NCBI RefSeq assembly: GCF_018320785.1
Contig: NC_054866.1
Span: 36,185,000 to 36,248,999 of the forward strand
Source of the DNA: Cheilinus undulatus
Lineage: Eukaryota; Chordata; Actinopteri; Labriformes; Labridae
DNA length: 64,000 nucleotides
Reading direction: 5' to 3'
The notes beneath the pieces are model-generated. The model was given only the letters and a program-made list of their open reading frames with translations, was not told the DNA's origin and did no database searches. The translations under genes were made by a program, and so were the position numbers. Below are positions 48,344-60,937 of the stretch, one piece after another. Positions within the stretch are counted from its first letter, which is position 1. Every line of letters starts with the position of its first letter.

Positions 48344-48391
<48 letters not shown>
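48344..48391. repeat. (GATA)n tract 7 in satellite
   Basis: GATA repeat, same junctions. It lies 1,237 bases upstream of tract 8. Confidence 0.95.
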
Positions 48392-49578
48392 CTTTATAGA
48401 GGCAGCATTAAGGTAGGTATAACTAACTACTCGTAAACCATTAAGCAATGAGTCACTAACTACTAGTAAACCATTAAGGTAGGTATAACTAACTACAAGT
48501 AAACAATTAAGGTAGGTATAACTAACTACAAGTAAACCATTAAGGTAGGTATAACTAACTACTCGAAAACCATTAAGGTAGGTATGACTAACTACTCGAA
48601 AACCATTAAGGTAGGTATAACTAACTACAAGTAAACCATTAAGGTAGGTATAACTAACTACTCGTAAACCATTAAGCAATGAGTCACTAACTACTAGTAA
48701 ACCATCAAGCAATGAGTCACTCACTACTAGTAAACCATTAAGGTAGGTATAACTAACTACTTGAAAACCATTAAGGTAGGTATAACTATCTACAAGTAAA
48801 CCATTAAGCAATGAGTCACTAACTACTCGAAAACCATTAAGGTAGGTATAACTAACTACTCGAAAACCATTAAGGTAGGTATAACTATCTACAAGTAAAC
48901 CATTAAGCAATGAGTCACTAACTACTAGTAAACCATTAAGGTAGGTATAACTAACTACAAGTAAACCATTAAGGTAGGTATAACTAACTACTAGTAAACC
49001 ATTAAGCAATGAGTCTATAACTACTAGTAAACCATTAAGCAATAAGTCTAGTAAACCATTAAGCGATGAGTCACTAACTACTAGTAAACCATTAAGGTAG
49101 GTATAACTAACTACTTGAAAACCATTAAGGTAGGTATAACTATCTACAAGTAAACCATTAAGCAATTAGTCACTAACTACTCTAAAACCATTAAGGTAGC
49201 TATAACTAACTACTCGAAAACCATTAAGGTAGGTATAACTATCTACAAGTAAACCATTAAGCAATGAGTCACTAACTACTAGTAAACCATTAAGGTAGGT
49301 ATAACTAACTACAAGTAAACCATTAAGGTAGGTATAACTAACTACTCGTAAACCATTAAGCAATGAGTCACTAACTACTAGTAAACCATTAAGGTAGGTA
49401 TAACTAACTACAAGTAAACCATTAAGGTAGGTATAACTAACTACTAGTAAACCATTAAGCAATGAGTCTATAACTACTAGTAAACCATTAAGCAATAAGT
49501 CTAGTAAACCATTAAGCGATGAGTCACTAACTACTAGTAAACCAATAAGGCAGTTATAACTAACTACGAGTAAACCAT

Positions 49579-49580
<2 letters not shown>

Positions 49581-49635
<55 letters not shown>
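49581..49635. repeat. (GATA)n tract 8 in satellite
   Basis: Last GATA repeat of the array, same junctions. Confidence 0.95.
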
Positions 49636-49636
<1 letters not shown>

Positions 49637-51250
49637 CTTTATAGAGGCAGCATTAAGGTAGGTATAACTAACTACTCGTAAACCATTAAGCAATGAGTCA
49701 CTAACTACTAGTAAACCATTAAGGTAGGTATAACTAACTACAAGTAAACAATTAAGGTAGGTATAACTAACTACTCGTAAACCATTAAGCAATGAGTCAC
49801 TAACTACTAGTAAACCATTAAGGTAGGTATAACTAACTACTAGTAAACCATTAAGGTAGGTATAACTAACTACTCGTAAACCATTAAGCAATGAGTCACT
49901 AACTACTAGTAAACCATTAAGGTAGGTATAACTAACTACTAGTAAACCATTAAGGTAGGTATAACTAACTACTCGTAAACCATTAAGCAATGAGTCACGA
50001 ACTACTAGTAAACCATTAAGGTAGGTATAACTAACTACTAGTAAACCATTAAGGTAGGTATAACTAACTACTCGTAAACCATTAAGCAATGAGTCACGAA
50101 CTACTAGTAAACCATTAAGGTAGGTATAACTAACTACTCGAAAACCATTAAGGTAGGTATAACTAACTACTCGAAAACCATTAAGGTAGGTATAACTATC
50201 TACAAGTAAACCATTAAGGTAGGTATAACTAACTACTCGTAAACCATTAATCAATGAGTCACTAACTACTAGTAAACCATTAAGCAATGAGTCACTAACT
50301 ACTTGAAAACCATTAAGGTAGGTATAACTATCTACAAGTAAACCGTTAAGCAATGAGTCACTAACTACTCGAAAACCATCAAGCAATGAGTCACTAACTA
50401 CTAGTAAACCATTAAGGTAGGTATAACTAACTACTCGAAAACCATTAAGGTAGGTATAACTAACTACTCGAAAACCATTAAGGTAGGTATAACTAACTAC
50501 AAGTAAACCATTAAGGTAGGTATAACTAACTACTCGTAAACCATTAAGCAATGAGTCACTAACTACTAGTAAACCATCAAGCAATGAGTCACTAACTACT
50601 AGTAAACCATCAAGCAATGAGTCACTAACTACTAGTAAACCATTAAGGTAGGTATAACTAACTACTAGTAAACCAATAAGGTAGGTATAACTAACTACTC
50701 GAAAACCATTAAGCAATGAGTCACTAACTACTAGTTAACCATCAAGCACTGAGTAACTAACTACTAGATAAACATAATGGCCATTATAACTAACCACTAG
50801 TTAACCATTAATGGAGGTATTATTTGTAACCAGTTAACCCTTAACTAAGGTATAACTAACTACTACGTGACATTAACAAATGAGAAACAAGCTTCTAGTT
50901 GACCATTATCTAATGAGTAACTAGGTAACAATAATCCAGTGAGTAATTAATAGTTAACAAACAAGAAGGATATAACTAACAACTAGTCAGCCATTATTTA
51001 ACCCTTACAACTGTAAATGTACACAAATTTTACATTAGTTAACCATTACTTAACAGATGAATGAGGTACTAGAATTTTGCAAAGTTACCTACCTTGTTAG
51101 TAGTTACCTCCTAACAATTTAAAATGTAATAGCAGTTAACTAGTATTTAGTTACTCATAGGTAAATGTAGTTATTTACTAATGGTTAACTGGCAGTTAGT
51201 TACTCTTTCATTAATGGTGAATTATGCATTTGTTACCTGATGTTTTTTCA

Positions 51251-53980
51251 AAATGTGTGTTCCTTATCTATCTGTTAAATCATAATTAACTTTTGGTTAG
51301 CTATAGCTACTCATTCGTTACCAACTCAATGTGAAATGTGTGCACCTTATTGTAAAGTATTACCCTGTCTTCTTCTTTGTGCTTTATTTCTTACCAAAAT
51401 GTCTGCTGGCTCTGAAATCTTCATGGGCTTGCTCAGATTTCCTATACTCATGTTTTCTCTTCCTACATCTCTAAGCCATTAGATGTGACCCAAACAAGCG
51501 GTGAATGGTTTGTGCAGGAGCACAGGAAATTTGAGCAGTAACTAAAGATCTGAGAGCAGGCAGTCACCTTGAGCTTAAACTGAGCAAATTTAAGCACAAG
51601 GAGGCAGATTTGAGCACAGAAGCAGGTTGTTACATACATCCTTTAATCAAGTGCTATCAACCATTGACTGTATAATGATATGGGCAGCATGGACCCATCT
51701 ACTTTAGTTTGAAGCAGAAAGTCTCATTAATGGAAAATTCAGTGAATGCATTATTATTTGTTGATACATTTCCCCCCTTGCTGTTTCTCCTCTTCTCCGC
51801 CAGTCTGTATGAGATTTCTGCATCTGTCCACAGAGGTGTCAATCACCTACTATTCTTCTTTTACTATTTTTTTTAAACATAAAACAACATTGTAAAACAA
51901 AACTGCTTAGAAAATGGAACACTTGGACCTGTAAGAGCAAGGTAATCTCTAACTAAAACCACAGAATCTAGGTTTGACTAAATAATTTAAACATGCATTT
52001 TAACTATGAAGTTTGCATTCCTCTATTAACATGGAGAAGACAGGGTTTATGTTTATATTGAATCAGCCACCAGGGGGAGCTCTACATGTTTTGACTTCAC
52101 TCTCAGGCAGCTGTTGCTCTATTTCAATAAAAAGTCTATGATGTAAAATATGTCTGCTTTAGTTAAATGTCAGATTAAAATTCAAATATTTTGTTTTGCT
52201 TTGACTTTTAAAAGCTGTACTGAAGTTGTGTATTTGCTGTTTTACTGCGGCTGGTCACTTTAATATCTTTGAAAACATGAACAGGAAGTACAAGAGGAAT
52301 GAGATAAACAGTGTGCTAGAGAGGAAGATGTTCATGTGCTGTTTTTATCAACAAACTTCAGATGTTTTAAAATTAGAAGGCAAATAGAATTTTACAATGG
52401 GAGAGAGAAAAAAAAGCTGTCATATAAAGCTGTTAAAATCTAGTTCATGTTTGTGCTCATACTCGTGTTTTTTATGATTGTGGTCATTGTAAAAAAAAAA
52501 AAAAGGGGGGGGGGGGTTAGTGTGTTTATCAGGACTTTTTCAGTGTGTATCACCTGGCATTATGTGAACCGCATGCCTCTGAGCCCCAGCATGAAAAGTT
52601 ACTGAGTGAAAAGGACGTGTGCAGAAACCTCCTTGATAAAAAGATAAAAATAAATAAGATGTTAAGTAAAATTAATTCTGCACTCATGAATCCTTCCAAA
52701 AACATGTGCAATTAGGTGTTATTGTGCTCTGTGTTCCAGAAATCAAATGAACACCTTTATAAAAAAAAAAAACAATTTCTAATTAGAATTACATTATTAA
52801 TTTTCTTTACAGTTTTAATTTCTGATCCAATTGTTTTAAATTGCATTTTCATTGTTTAAAGTACTTCATTTTCATTGTAAATGCTTGCCCTTTTAGCCTT
52901 GACTGTCCTATCATTGCTTTTTTATTGCTACCTCCTCAGCTTTGAGGGTTTTGTTTGTACTTGCTTGATTTTATTTGCATTTGCTTTTCTCCTGTCTGTA
53001 CCTCTGCTCCAGAGTAAAAGATGACTCTCTCTAAGTGTGTTTTACCTATAAATAAATGATGATGACTGTGAAATTTTTATCTTTTTAATTGAAAGCACCA
53101 GTGAGGAGTTCCTCATTGGTTATTAAATAGATTTAAATAGATACTGATGCCTCACTTCTACTGCAGGAAACAAAACCAGCAATAACAACACTGGTGGATT
53201 CAGAGGCAGGCAGAGAGGGTGATGGCCTACCCTGGTACCCTTATGTTATAACAGAATGCAGTGAAGTGCCTTTGGGTGGTCCCTATGATCAAGTGCCCAC
53301 CAGGGTGCCCTCCCTGTGGTCAAAAAGTGAAGAAGTTCCTATGGTTCTCAAGATTGATTGTATTAATCCTGATAAATTAATAACTACAATTACAATGCAT
53401 TGATCTATTTTAATGAAGATTAATCGCATGCCTTTCAACACACTTCAGTGAAGCCACTGCAGAGGCTCCCTGCAGCCACAGTGATTTAAAATACAGTAAG
53501 TCCTTAATGCAGAGTTTCTGTTAGCTGGCATTTACTGGTCTTTGGCCATTTTCACAGGCGGATGTCCAGCAGATTAGAATATTGATGGCCAAAATGTCTG
53601 AAAAATATGCCAATTACCAAATATGAAATGAGCAATAATTTCATATTGATAGGTTTCAAGAACCTTTGAATAAAAATTTACAGTTTTATAAACTCATAGT
53701 AGTTTTACTATGACCTACTTCCTGTGCAGTGCTGGGGTTGGTAACATATGTACCTTACACAGCACATGGCTAATGTAGATGGTGAATATTCATGAAATCA
53801 ATGTGGATGACATCAAAAAAGCCAGGGAAGTATATAGCTACTGAAAAGTATACAGCAAAATCAGCAGTATGGACGGATTTTGAACTGGCCAAGACTTCAA
53901 GAAATACCGGGACAAGGATGGGCCTGGGCCAAGCAGAGAGTTGTAGTGGACTTTGATGAGTGGGTAAATCTACCTATGAC
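51251..53980. other. no gene recognised
   Basis: AT-rich sequence with a poly-A to poly-G run at about 52491-52516. The 69-codon frame at 53194-53403 includes a GTGCCC-rich repeat-like stretch but no domain. No exon supported. Confidence 0.4.
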
Positions 53981-53983
53981 CAA

Positions 53984-54664
53984 TTGACTCTCTGCTAAGC
54001 CTCTCCCTAAAACAGCCACTGTTCAATCCCAGGTTAGCAACTGTAACTATGCACGGGAGGCCTGACACGCTTTCAGCATTCGCTAGTGTACCAATGCCGT
54101 GAGCTTACAGGACCTACAAATCTTTACAGTGGGGTGCTGAATTTTTCGCTTTCATTTATTCAGCAAATGGTTAACGTTAACATACATATATTAAAAGCTA
54201 ACTTAACATTAGCTTAAAATATAATCATATCTGCTTCATGTTTATGTTGTTAAGCTGTCTGCAGTCCTCCAGGTTTCAGCTTCATTATATCCACCATCAA
54301 TGATTAAATCAAAATTCTTCCATACCCATTTTCCTGCATAGTTGTCGGTAGTTTTAATGTCACCGAAGGTAGTTCGCTTGAATTCCTTAGACTTGATCTC
54401 ATGAATAATTGTTGCCTTAATTAGCTATGTGCTAGCTTACTGTTAGGTATTTAGCCTAATGCTAACTAATCTGCTCACACTCGGTCAACAAATGATAGCG
54501 CTTTTACAAGTGCGCCATGGACATTTCTGTCTCTTTCGCTGATATTTTCGAACACTTCAGAATACCCCCTACTTACAAGTGGAAAATTACATATTCAGCA
54601 AGGTGTTAAAGCATGCCTGATGTAGTAACAGTAACCAAGGGGGGCGGGGCTTAGCGAAGGGTCT
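53984..54664. mobile_element. candidate TIR element with GCTAAGCC ends
   Basis: Left end GACTCTCTGCTAAGCCTCTCCC pairs as an inverted repeat with the right end GGGGCGGGGCTTAGCGAAGGGTC. Both are near the edges of a 680-bp block without coding sequence. Target duplication not identified; superfamily unknown. Confidence 0.5.
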
Positions 54665-56150
54665 AACAAAGATGAATTGTACTCAACACGGAATCATGTC
54701 ATGCCTAAATGCCCGGACTGTTAGGGCTGATTGGGAGAGCACAGTCTCTCTTCCCCAAAGCTTGATGTTCATGCTCGGAGCTTTCTGGCTAATCAGCAGC
54801 AGCGGTGTGGGAAGGGTCATCAATGACAGAACTGTACTGAACTATCCACAGTGGACTCTTGTCTTTCTTCGGCAATACTCTAAATAAACCGCAATTGTTG
54901 GATTTTAGTTTTTAACACAGACATGGACCTTTATCACAGTGTTTTTGTTTATATGTGTTTTAATGCTTTTAATTGCAGGTTATTGGTCAAACGTCATTTG
55001 CATCTTGTGTTATGGAACATTTTACTTTTTCTACTTTCCTCTTATTTTCTTTTCAGTTCAGTACAAGTTCCTTTTCTATGGTTATACTATACCATAATCT
55101 TCAATGGACCTATAAGACAAGGTCTGTATCCAAACAGGAACTCAACTACCCTCAGTTTAAGACAGTAGAAAACCCCCAAATGACACAAAGATGGTTTTAA
55201 ATGCAAAATAGTATGATTTTATAGGCGATACAAAGGATGTGATTTATGGCAATAAACAACAGAAATTCTGAAAAGTAAATGTATACAACATATGTGTAGT
55301 AATTGTTTAAAGCCAACATAAACATTTCTGTGAAAAAAATCTATTTTAGCTTTAAAACACCCATTTTTAAAATTACCATGAAAAAAAACCCAGCAAATTA
55401 AAAATCTTGCAAAATGTGAGCTTTATGCATGAAATAGTACTGTTGAGGACTGCAGGAACTTTAGTGTTGGATGAATAAAATCTCCTGTGAGAGGACACCC
55501 TGATACTTCTTTGTCTCACTATGTTTAATGAACTGGGGAGGGAGTGGGGGGCTCTTGGGCCCCCCTATAGCTGTCCACTTTTTCCCACAGCCTGACTACT
55601 CTATAGGTCTGCGGAAAGCCCTGGTTGTGCAGTGGTGACACTGGGTCAGCTGGAGGTATAGTGTAATCTGACTGTTATGGGGTAATGGGTTGGGATTAAC
55701 AAATAAGTACCATTTTGTCAAAATGTACCATTTCGACGGGTCAGGGATTCACCCACCTGTCATAAACAGTGAAACGGTCTGAGGACACAACAGCATGTCC
55801 AAGTTCACTTGAGTTTAAGTTCATTTAAGGTTCAAATAACACACATCATTTCTGAAATATTACTTCCCCCCACGGTCATATTTCCTGGTTCTGATCCAAG
55901 CCAATTCACACAGGAAATAATGCTGTTGTTCTCAGGATGCACTATTTTTGACAAGATAGCACAGAAGGGAATTAAACTCTTGAAAGTCAAACCGAACTGA
56001 GAATAAATCCAAGTGAGAGTTCTTTCATATCTGCAAAGGTTACAACTGGTGTGGTAAAGGCTGGCATTAATGGTTAAAAGCAAGAAGTCAGTGTTGCAAT
56101 GTTCATTACATCAATAAATAACAGACACAATTCTTAAACTAAGTAAAGAA
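54665..56150. other. no gene recognised
   Basis: AT-rich sequence. Short frames at 54672-54887, 54923-55200 and 55809-56000 show no recognisable domain. Confidence 0.4.
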
Positions 56151-56699
56151 GGACAAACAGAGGAGGGGTGTGTAAGCTGTGGGGGATATCAGCTGCAGGC
56201 AGTGTGGGGAGGAGGTCCATATACATGTGGGTAAAGCAATGAGTCCACGGCTTTGGTCTTCTGTCTGTCAACACGCCACACAGACTGACGCAAGCATAGC
56301 AGAGGAAGGGGGACTGGCACAGAGCAGAACAAGGCTCTCTGCAGACAATTGGAGCAGGAAGCGAGGAAGGAAAGGGGGCTTTCACCCGGAGGAAGACTGG
56401 CAAACTGCTTGGGATTGTGACAAGACAGCCACACAGTAGCTGCAGAGACCACCCATTGTAAGAGCATCAAACACACACATGCACTTAAAGAGAGAGAGTG
56501 AGAGAAATACTGAGGAGCGCACCCGGGGGTGAAACCTCACAGGGCTTACAGGCTGTATAATTCAGATTAAAAGTAACATTAAGTAATACAAGGGAAGTTC
56601 TTGAATGGGGTTTCTTTGGTTTCATTAGTTTCCTATGAGAAAAAGCAGAAAGAAGAATTGACTTTTCCCCTCTTCCTCTTTTTGAAGAAGTGTATTTAT

Positions 56700-56755
56700 T
56701 CACAGCTTTATTTATTGCTCCTCACATCTGGTGCAGCATAAAGACACAAAACAAG
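56700..56755 (+). other. possible 5' exon end for gene D
   Basis: A good donor (ACAAG|GTAAGA at 56756) follows a less AT-rich region at 56160-56560. It could be an untranslated exon splicing to the acceptor at 62319. A second donor-like TTTAAG|GTAAGC lies at about 57077. No transcript evidence; weak. Confidence 0.15.
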
Positions 56756-57099
56756 GTAAGACTACATCTTCTAAACTAAAGTCTGAGCCTGGCAAAATTA
56801 GCACAACAATAGTTGTTAAAGCTGTAAATAACATTAGTTTGCACAATAAAAACTGCCAGTATTGCACATCGTGGTTGCCAAGGCACCTGCGTCAGGGTTC
56901 AGTGTTATTCAAAGCAGTAAGTTTTCCTTGTAAAGATAGCACACAGGCAGATAAACTGTCAGACAGGAAGGTAACACATGATAGACACATGGAAGAGTTT
57001 ATTTTGAGATCATTTCAACTCTGCAGTCTCTCTGTTCAGCTATAGTCCTGCTGTTGTCTACTACAACCTTGTTTAAGGTAAGCAAACAAGCATCTTCAA

Positions 57100-58025
57100 T
57101 GAACTGTTTTTCAGTTGTTTTAAAATAAAGTTTTCATGTAGTTCAGGAATAGGCATAACTGGTTTTAACTTATTGAAATGTGTTAGAAAGTTAGTTTAAT
57201 ATCAGGTTTGAGTCTAAAAAGATTATGAAAAGAGTGAAGGATAAACAAAAAGAGCAAGTCAGACAAATTTGTTTGATCTTTGCATATTTCATAATCCCTG
57301 AAAAACAGATTACATTGAACTTTATTTTCTTAATGTAATGTTTCATGTCTGTGAAGGATAAAATACTAAATATTATGCTTTAGTTGAGGAATCAACACTA
57401 AAAACAATCACTCATAGTAGCATAGAAGGTGGAGGTGTTGCCCAAACTTTAATCTGGTGACCCACTTTTTAGGGTACCAGCCATTGGGACCAAATATCTT
57501 TTCTTTCTTTATATTATTGCTTTAAGTCTGCCTTTTGTGCCAGCCTTGGCTGGCAGTCTGAACTGATGGCTGGTACTAGCTTGTTAATTCAGGACTTTAT
57601 CTGGTCCTGATCTGTCTTTGCATACCTGACCCCATGGACCTTCAGTATCTGTCTGGTCTGGAACAATGCATTTCTTTTTGCATTAGCCAAGCATCAATAA
57701 TGGTGAATTTATCACTTTTGCCATCCAGTAGCTGGTAAAGTCTTGTTTTGCGTTTTATTATGGTGGAGCAGGTTAGTGTTGTAGGGTGGAGCCCCTGATG
57801 TGACTTTATTTTTTAATCTCCCATGATCCAACCAAGGGTCCCAATCCAGTCTTTGGTAATGAGTGGCATACAGAATATTGTGAGTTTTACTCAAAGTTAA
57901 TGTTGTGGTAAAACAATGTTCTGTATTTTTGTCTTCACAACCAATGTAATGTTTTTCAAACTGAAAAATACTTAAATGACATCAAGAAAGTAATTCATAA
58001 GGATATACTTCAATATAAAGTAGAC
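57100..58025. other. no gene recognised
   Basis: Spacer with short frames and no supported feature, ending at the hAT-like insertion. Confidence 0.4.
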
Positions 58026-58545
58026 CAGTGATCATCAACCAGCAGCCTGAGGACCACATCAGGCCCCCCTCATCTTCCGTCTGACCCCCAGAAGATTATT
58101 GTATTCAGAAAATATGCAGAGTAAAAAATATGTTGTGGTACCCCTGTAGCCCAAAACACCAGTGCCGGACCAGTGCATTGCATCATTTGACACAATTTCT
58201 TTTTCTGTGCTCCCATATAAGCTGCTACTACAGCAGTCGAGGTGGGCAAACAGCAGTTGTCTTGGGGAAACACTCCGCCAGTAGCGTCAAGAATAGAGTA
58301 CTGACTTAAATTGCCATGGTGTGGTGCATCTACAGGTGTCTGACCGCCGCAGGTGTGGGTTTGTTCATGTCTGAGAACCAAAGCCTGTTTCTTGTGTGTT
58401 TTTCACCAGTCAGGACTCAGCATTTTTTAATCAAACCCAATGATGGACATCATGGCAGCCCCTGGCTAAAACAGCTCAATCATCTCTTGGCAACAAAATA
58501 ACTAATAGGAGTTGATTCCAATGCTTAAAGGTTAAAGATTAGGTA

Positions 58546-59079
58546 CAGTGCTTAAAAAATATATCAAACCACCACCCAAAGTAAGGTTTATGCCACAGCT
58601 GCCCTAAATTAACAGCATTGGTAATTACCAAAATCATTTTTTATGATTCTGCAATGGTTAATATACCAATATGTAGAAGCTCTTTAATCCAAATGATATT
58701 TTTAATGCTAAAATAGAATTATTATTGTTATCCATGAATTTTCAAATTTACTGATTTACAAAAAACTGAAAAAATAGTAAAGCACATTATTATTTCTTCA
58801 TTAATATGTCAAATTATAGTTATTTACTTGCATTCCTGAACAGAAAAATGAGTTTTAGTGGTTGAATGTTATGCTTGAGTCATTTCTGACTTCTCAGAGA
58901 GGCCCAGTGAGCTGGCTCAAATTTGGGTGAATTCAGTTTGAAATCCCTCATTCGTGTTTAAAATGGTAAAACGTGGAGAGCTCACTGAAAATGGAAGAGT
59001 CCGCATTAAAGCACTTCATGATGCTGGATGGTCTTTGAGACAAATATGACAGCTGGTCTAATAAATTTGTTAAGCACTG
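58546..59079. mobile_element. Tc1-type MITE, copy 2
   Basis: A 534-bp element with CAGTGCTTAA and TTAAGCACTG ends and TA flanks (58544-58545, 59080-59081). It is closely related to 19762-20255 but keeps about 48 extra bases near the right end. These translate as a short transposase-like start (MVKRGELTENGRVRIKALHD), which points to descent from a Tc1 element by internal deletion. Confidence 0.8.
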
Positions 59080-59124
59080 TACATTTGAAAGGAAATTAAA
59101 TATTTAGACAACAATGTGTCAACT

Positions 59125-60855
59125 AGGGCTGCAAGCGGCACTGAAGGGCCCTCGCACCCCTGCGCAGGTCGGGGCATCACACAACCACCAGTGTGTGGCA
59201 ACTGTGGGGTGTATGCAAACCCCTGCAGTGTGCTGCTGCACAGCAAGAAGACCAGGATGATCTTCCTCTGAGCATCATTACGTTTAAAAAAAAAATCAGC
59301 ACGGTGCAGTTTATTTATGAGGTAGTACTGCCACTCAACAGTAGGTGGCAGTATGTCAGAGGTGGATGTTGATATGTAGAGGTGATGAGGGAAGGACTAT
59401 TATCATGTTAAATCATAAAAATATTGGAATTTTTATTTTGGAGGTGCTAATGGCATCTTATAGTGGGGGGCGCTACCACTTCGGAGTCCAGGAGATATGT
59501 TCCCTCGGAGAACTAATGGAGGTGCTAATGGCATCTCACAGTAGGGGGCGCTATAGCAAATCCATGAAATTAACACTGAAATTTGTAGAGAGGCAGATGC
59601 TGATAATACATGTGAAATTTGAAGGCAATCAGGTGGTTCATTTGAGAGTTACACCCACTTCCTGTGAAATGGCGAAGGATCAAAATGGCCACCATGGCCA
59701 CTAGGGTGTCTGTTAATGAAACATGTCAATGTAAGGACAGATATTGAGGACTTTATGAGAAAATCAGAGCATTACAGGTTCAACACACTAAGAAAAATGC
59801 AAAAAATGACCCATTTGCATCACTTCCTGTTGGCAGAGGAGGGCGCCATTTTCATGTGGGTGTGTTCAGTGTGATACTGATGTGTTGCCATAACATTCTG
59901 AAGACCATAGAATGATCTCCACCAAAGTTACATCAGTTTTCAGTGTAAAATTGTCAGAAAAATTGAGGTATATTGGAATTGGGGCAGAGCTGATGGACTT
60001 CCTGTTGGGATTTTGGCATGGGTCCAAATTGCTTTTTTGTAGCTCTGATGATGATCCATATGCACAGCGATAATCATAGGCCTAGGATGAACAGTGGATT
60101 TTTGGTGAATTTTTTGTGCGAACCCAGAAATCACACATTAAAAATTAAGGGTGTAAATGTTCACCTGGCAGAAGGGGGCGCTGTGGCAACGTGATGATAT
60201 TGATGCATGGTTGTATTCAGGACCAATGTGTGATTTTCCATGTGACGTTTGGTGATGATTGACATAAGCACTAAAAAGTTATAAGGCCTTATTGTGTAAT
60301 TTTTACTGTAAAAAACACATCAAAAATAGGGCAAAATCGGGCCGCTATTATGACTCCACCTACTGATGAAAAGTCACAGATAGCACAACTTAAGAGCTCC
60401 AGGGGGGTCTAGTTTATGCAAAAAAATTCTGGAGTCCATCAGTTCCCATCCCTAGAACAAGTTCGTTCAAATGCAAAATGTGTGCTTTTCCAAAAATGCC
60501 AAAATTTGACGAAAAACAGTTTGTAGTGCATTTCCTTTACATTTTAGAGGATGGTCATAATGTAATGTTTTGTTCATCTCATCATGATACATATGTGTAC
60601 CAATTTTGGTGCATGTAGGTGTTACCCACGGCCTTATCTCACTTTTGGCCCCGCCCAGTGGCGACTGCTGGATGGGTATGCAAAATTCCACCAAAAGGTT
60701 GTTATTTCCGGGGGGACAATTTTGGGTGAAGTTTGGTGAGTTTTTGAGCATGTTAAGGCCCCCAAATTAGTGATTTCGCGGGAAGTAAAATATTAATAAG
60801 AACGGCTACAGATACAATAGGGTCCTTGCACCGAGGTCGGTGCTCGGGCCCTAAA
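59125..60855. mobile_element. unclassified ~1.7-kb interspersed repeat
   Basis: Starts AGGGCTGCAAGCGGCACTG and GGGCCCTCGCACCCC and ends GGTCGGTGCTCGGGCCCTAA. The two ends share an inverted GGGCCC(T/G)CGxACC-like block. Inside are recurring AGGGGGCGCT words at about 59465, 59533 and 60174, and a near repeat of GAGGTGCTAATGGCATCT. There is no intact coding region. It lies inside the hAT-like element. Confidence 0.6.
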
Positions 60856-60937
60856 GACAGAAAAATTGTTTATGTATTTAAGTTTATTTGAAAGTCTGGC
60901 CCCTGCACAAATGTTGCTGATGACCCCTGAAGTAGAC

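Larger units (their letters stand above)
41590..51250. repeat. 33-bp satellite array, about 9 kb
   Basis: The core (about 42130-50745) is made of 33-base monomers in two main types that share ACTAACTACTAGTAAACCAT. Type A carries GGTAGGTATAACTAACTAC and type B carries GCAATGAGTCACTAACTAC. Variants differ at the CAAGT/TAGT/TCGT/TCGA position and in CATTAAG versus CATCAAG. Shorter units (GCAATAAGTCTAGTAAACC) and GATA tracts break the register. Both shoulders (41590-42130, 50745-51250) contain increasingly degenerate versions of ACTAGTTAACCATTA, as expected at the edges of an array maintained by recombination. Monomer length is a multiple of three, so one minus-strand frame stays open for up to 1,008 codons. 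No start context, domain or signal supports a protein. Confidence 0.95.
58026..60929. mobile_element. hAT-like element with 8-bp TSD, carrying nested insertions
   Basis: Ends are CAGTGATCATCAACCAGCAG on the left and the reverse complement of TTGCTGATGACCCCTG on the right. The 8-mer AAGTAGAC is present on both sides (58018-58025 and 60930-60937). The 2,904-bp length includes a Tc1-type MITE (58546-59079) and an unclassified repeat (about 59125-60855), so the original hAT-like element was only about 0.6 kb and non-autonomous. Confidence 0.75.

Noticed and set aside
42326-50716. Long minus-strand open frames encoding YTYLNGLLVVS repeats
   Set aside because: They arise from a 33-base satellite whose unit is a multiple of three. 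The frames break only at GATA tracts or odd-length units, and there is no start context, domain or signal. Annotated as satellite.
41590-51250. CRISPR-like array of repeats
   Set aside because: The units are contiguous 33-base monomers with no unique spacers and no cas genes, in a vertebrate genomic context.
56731-57045. Coding exon of MED12L or another host gene
   Set aside because: The 104-codon frame shows no similarity I can recognise, and the two donor-like sites alone are not enough to call an exon.
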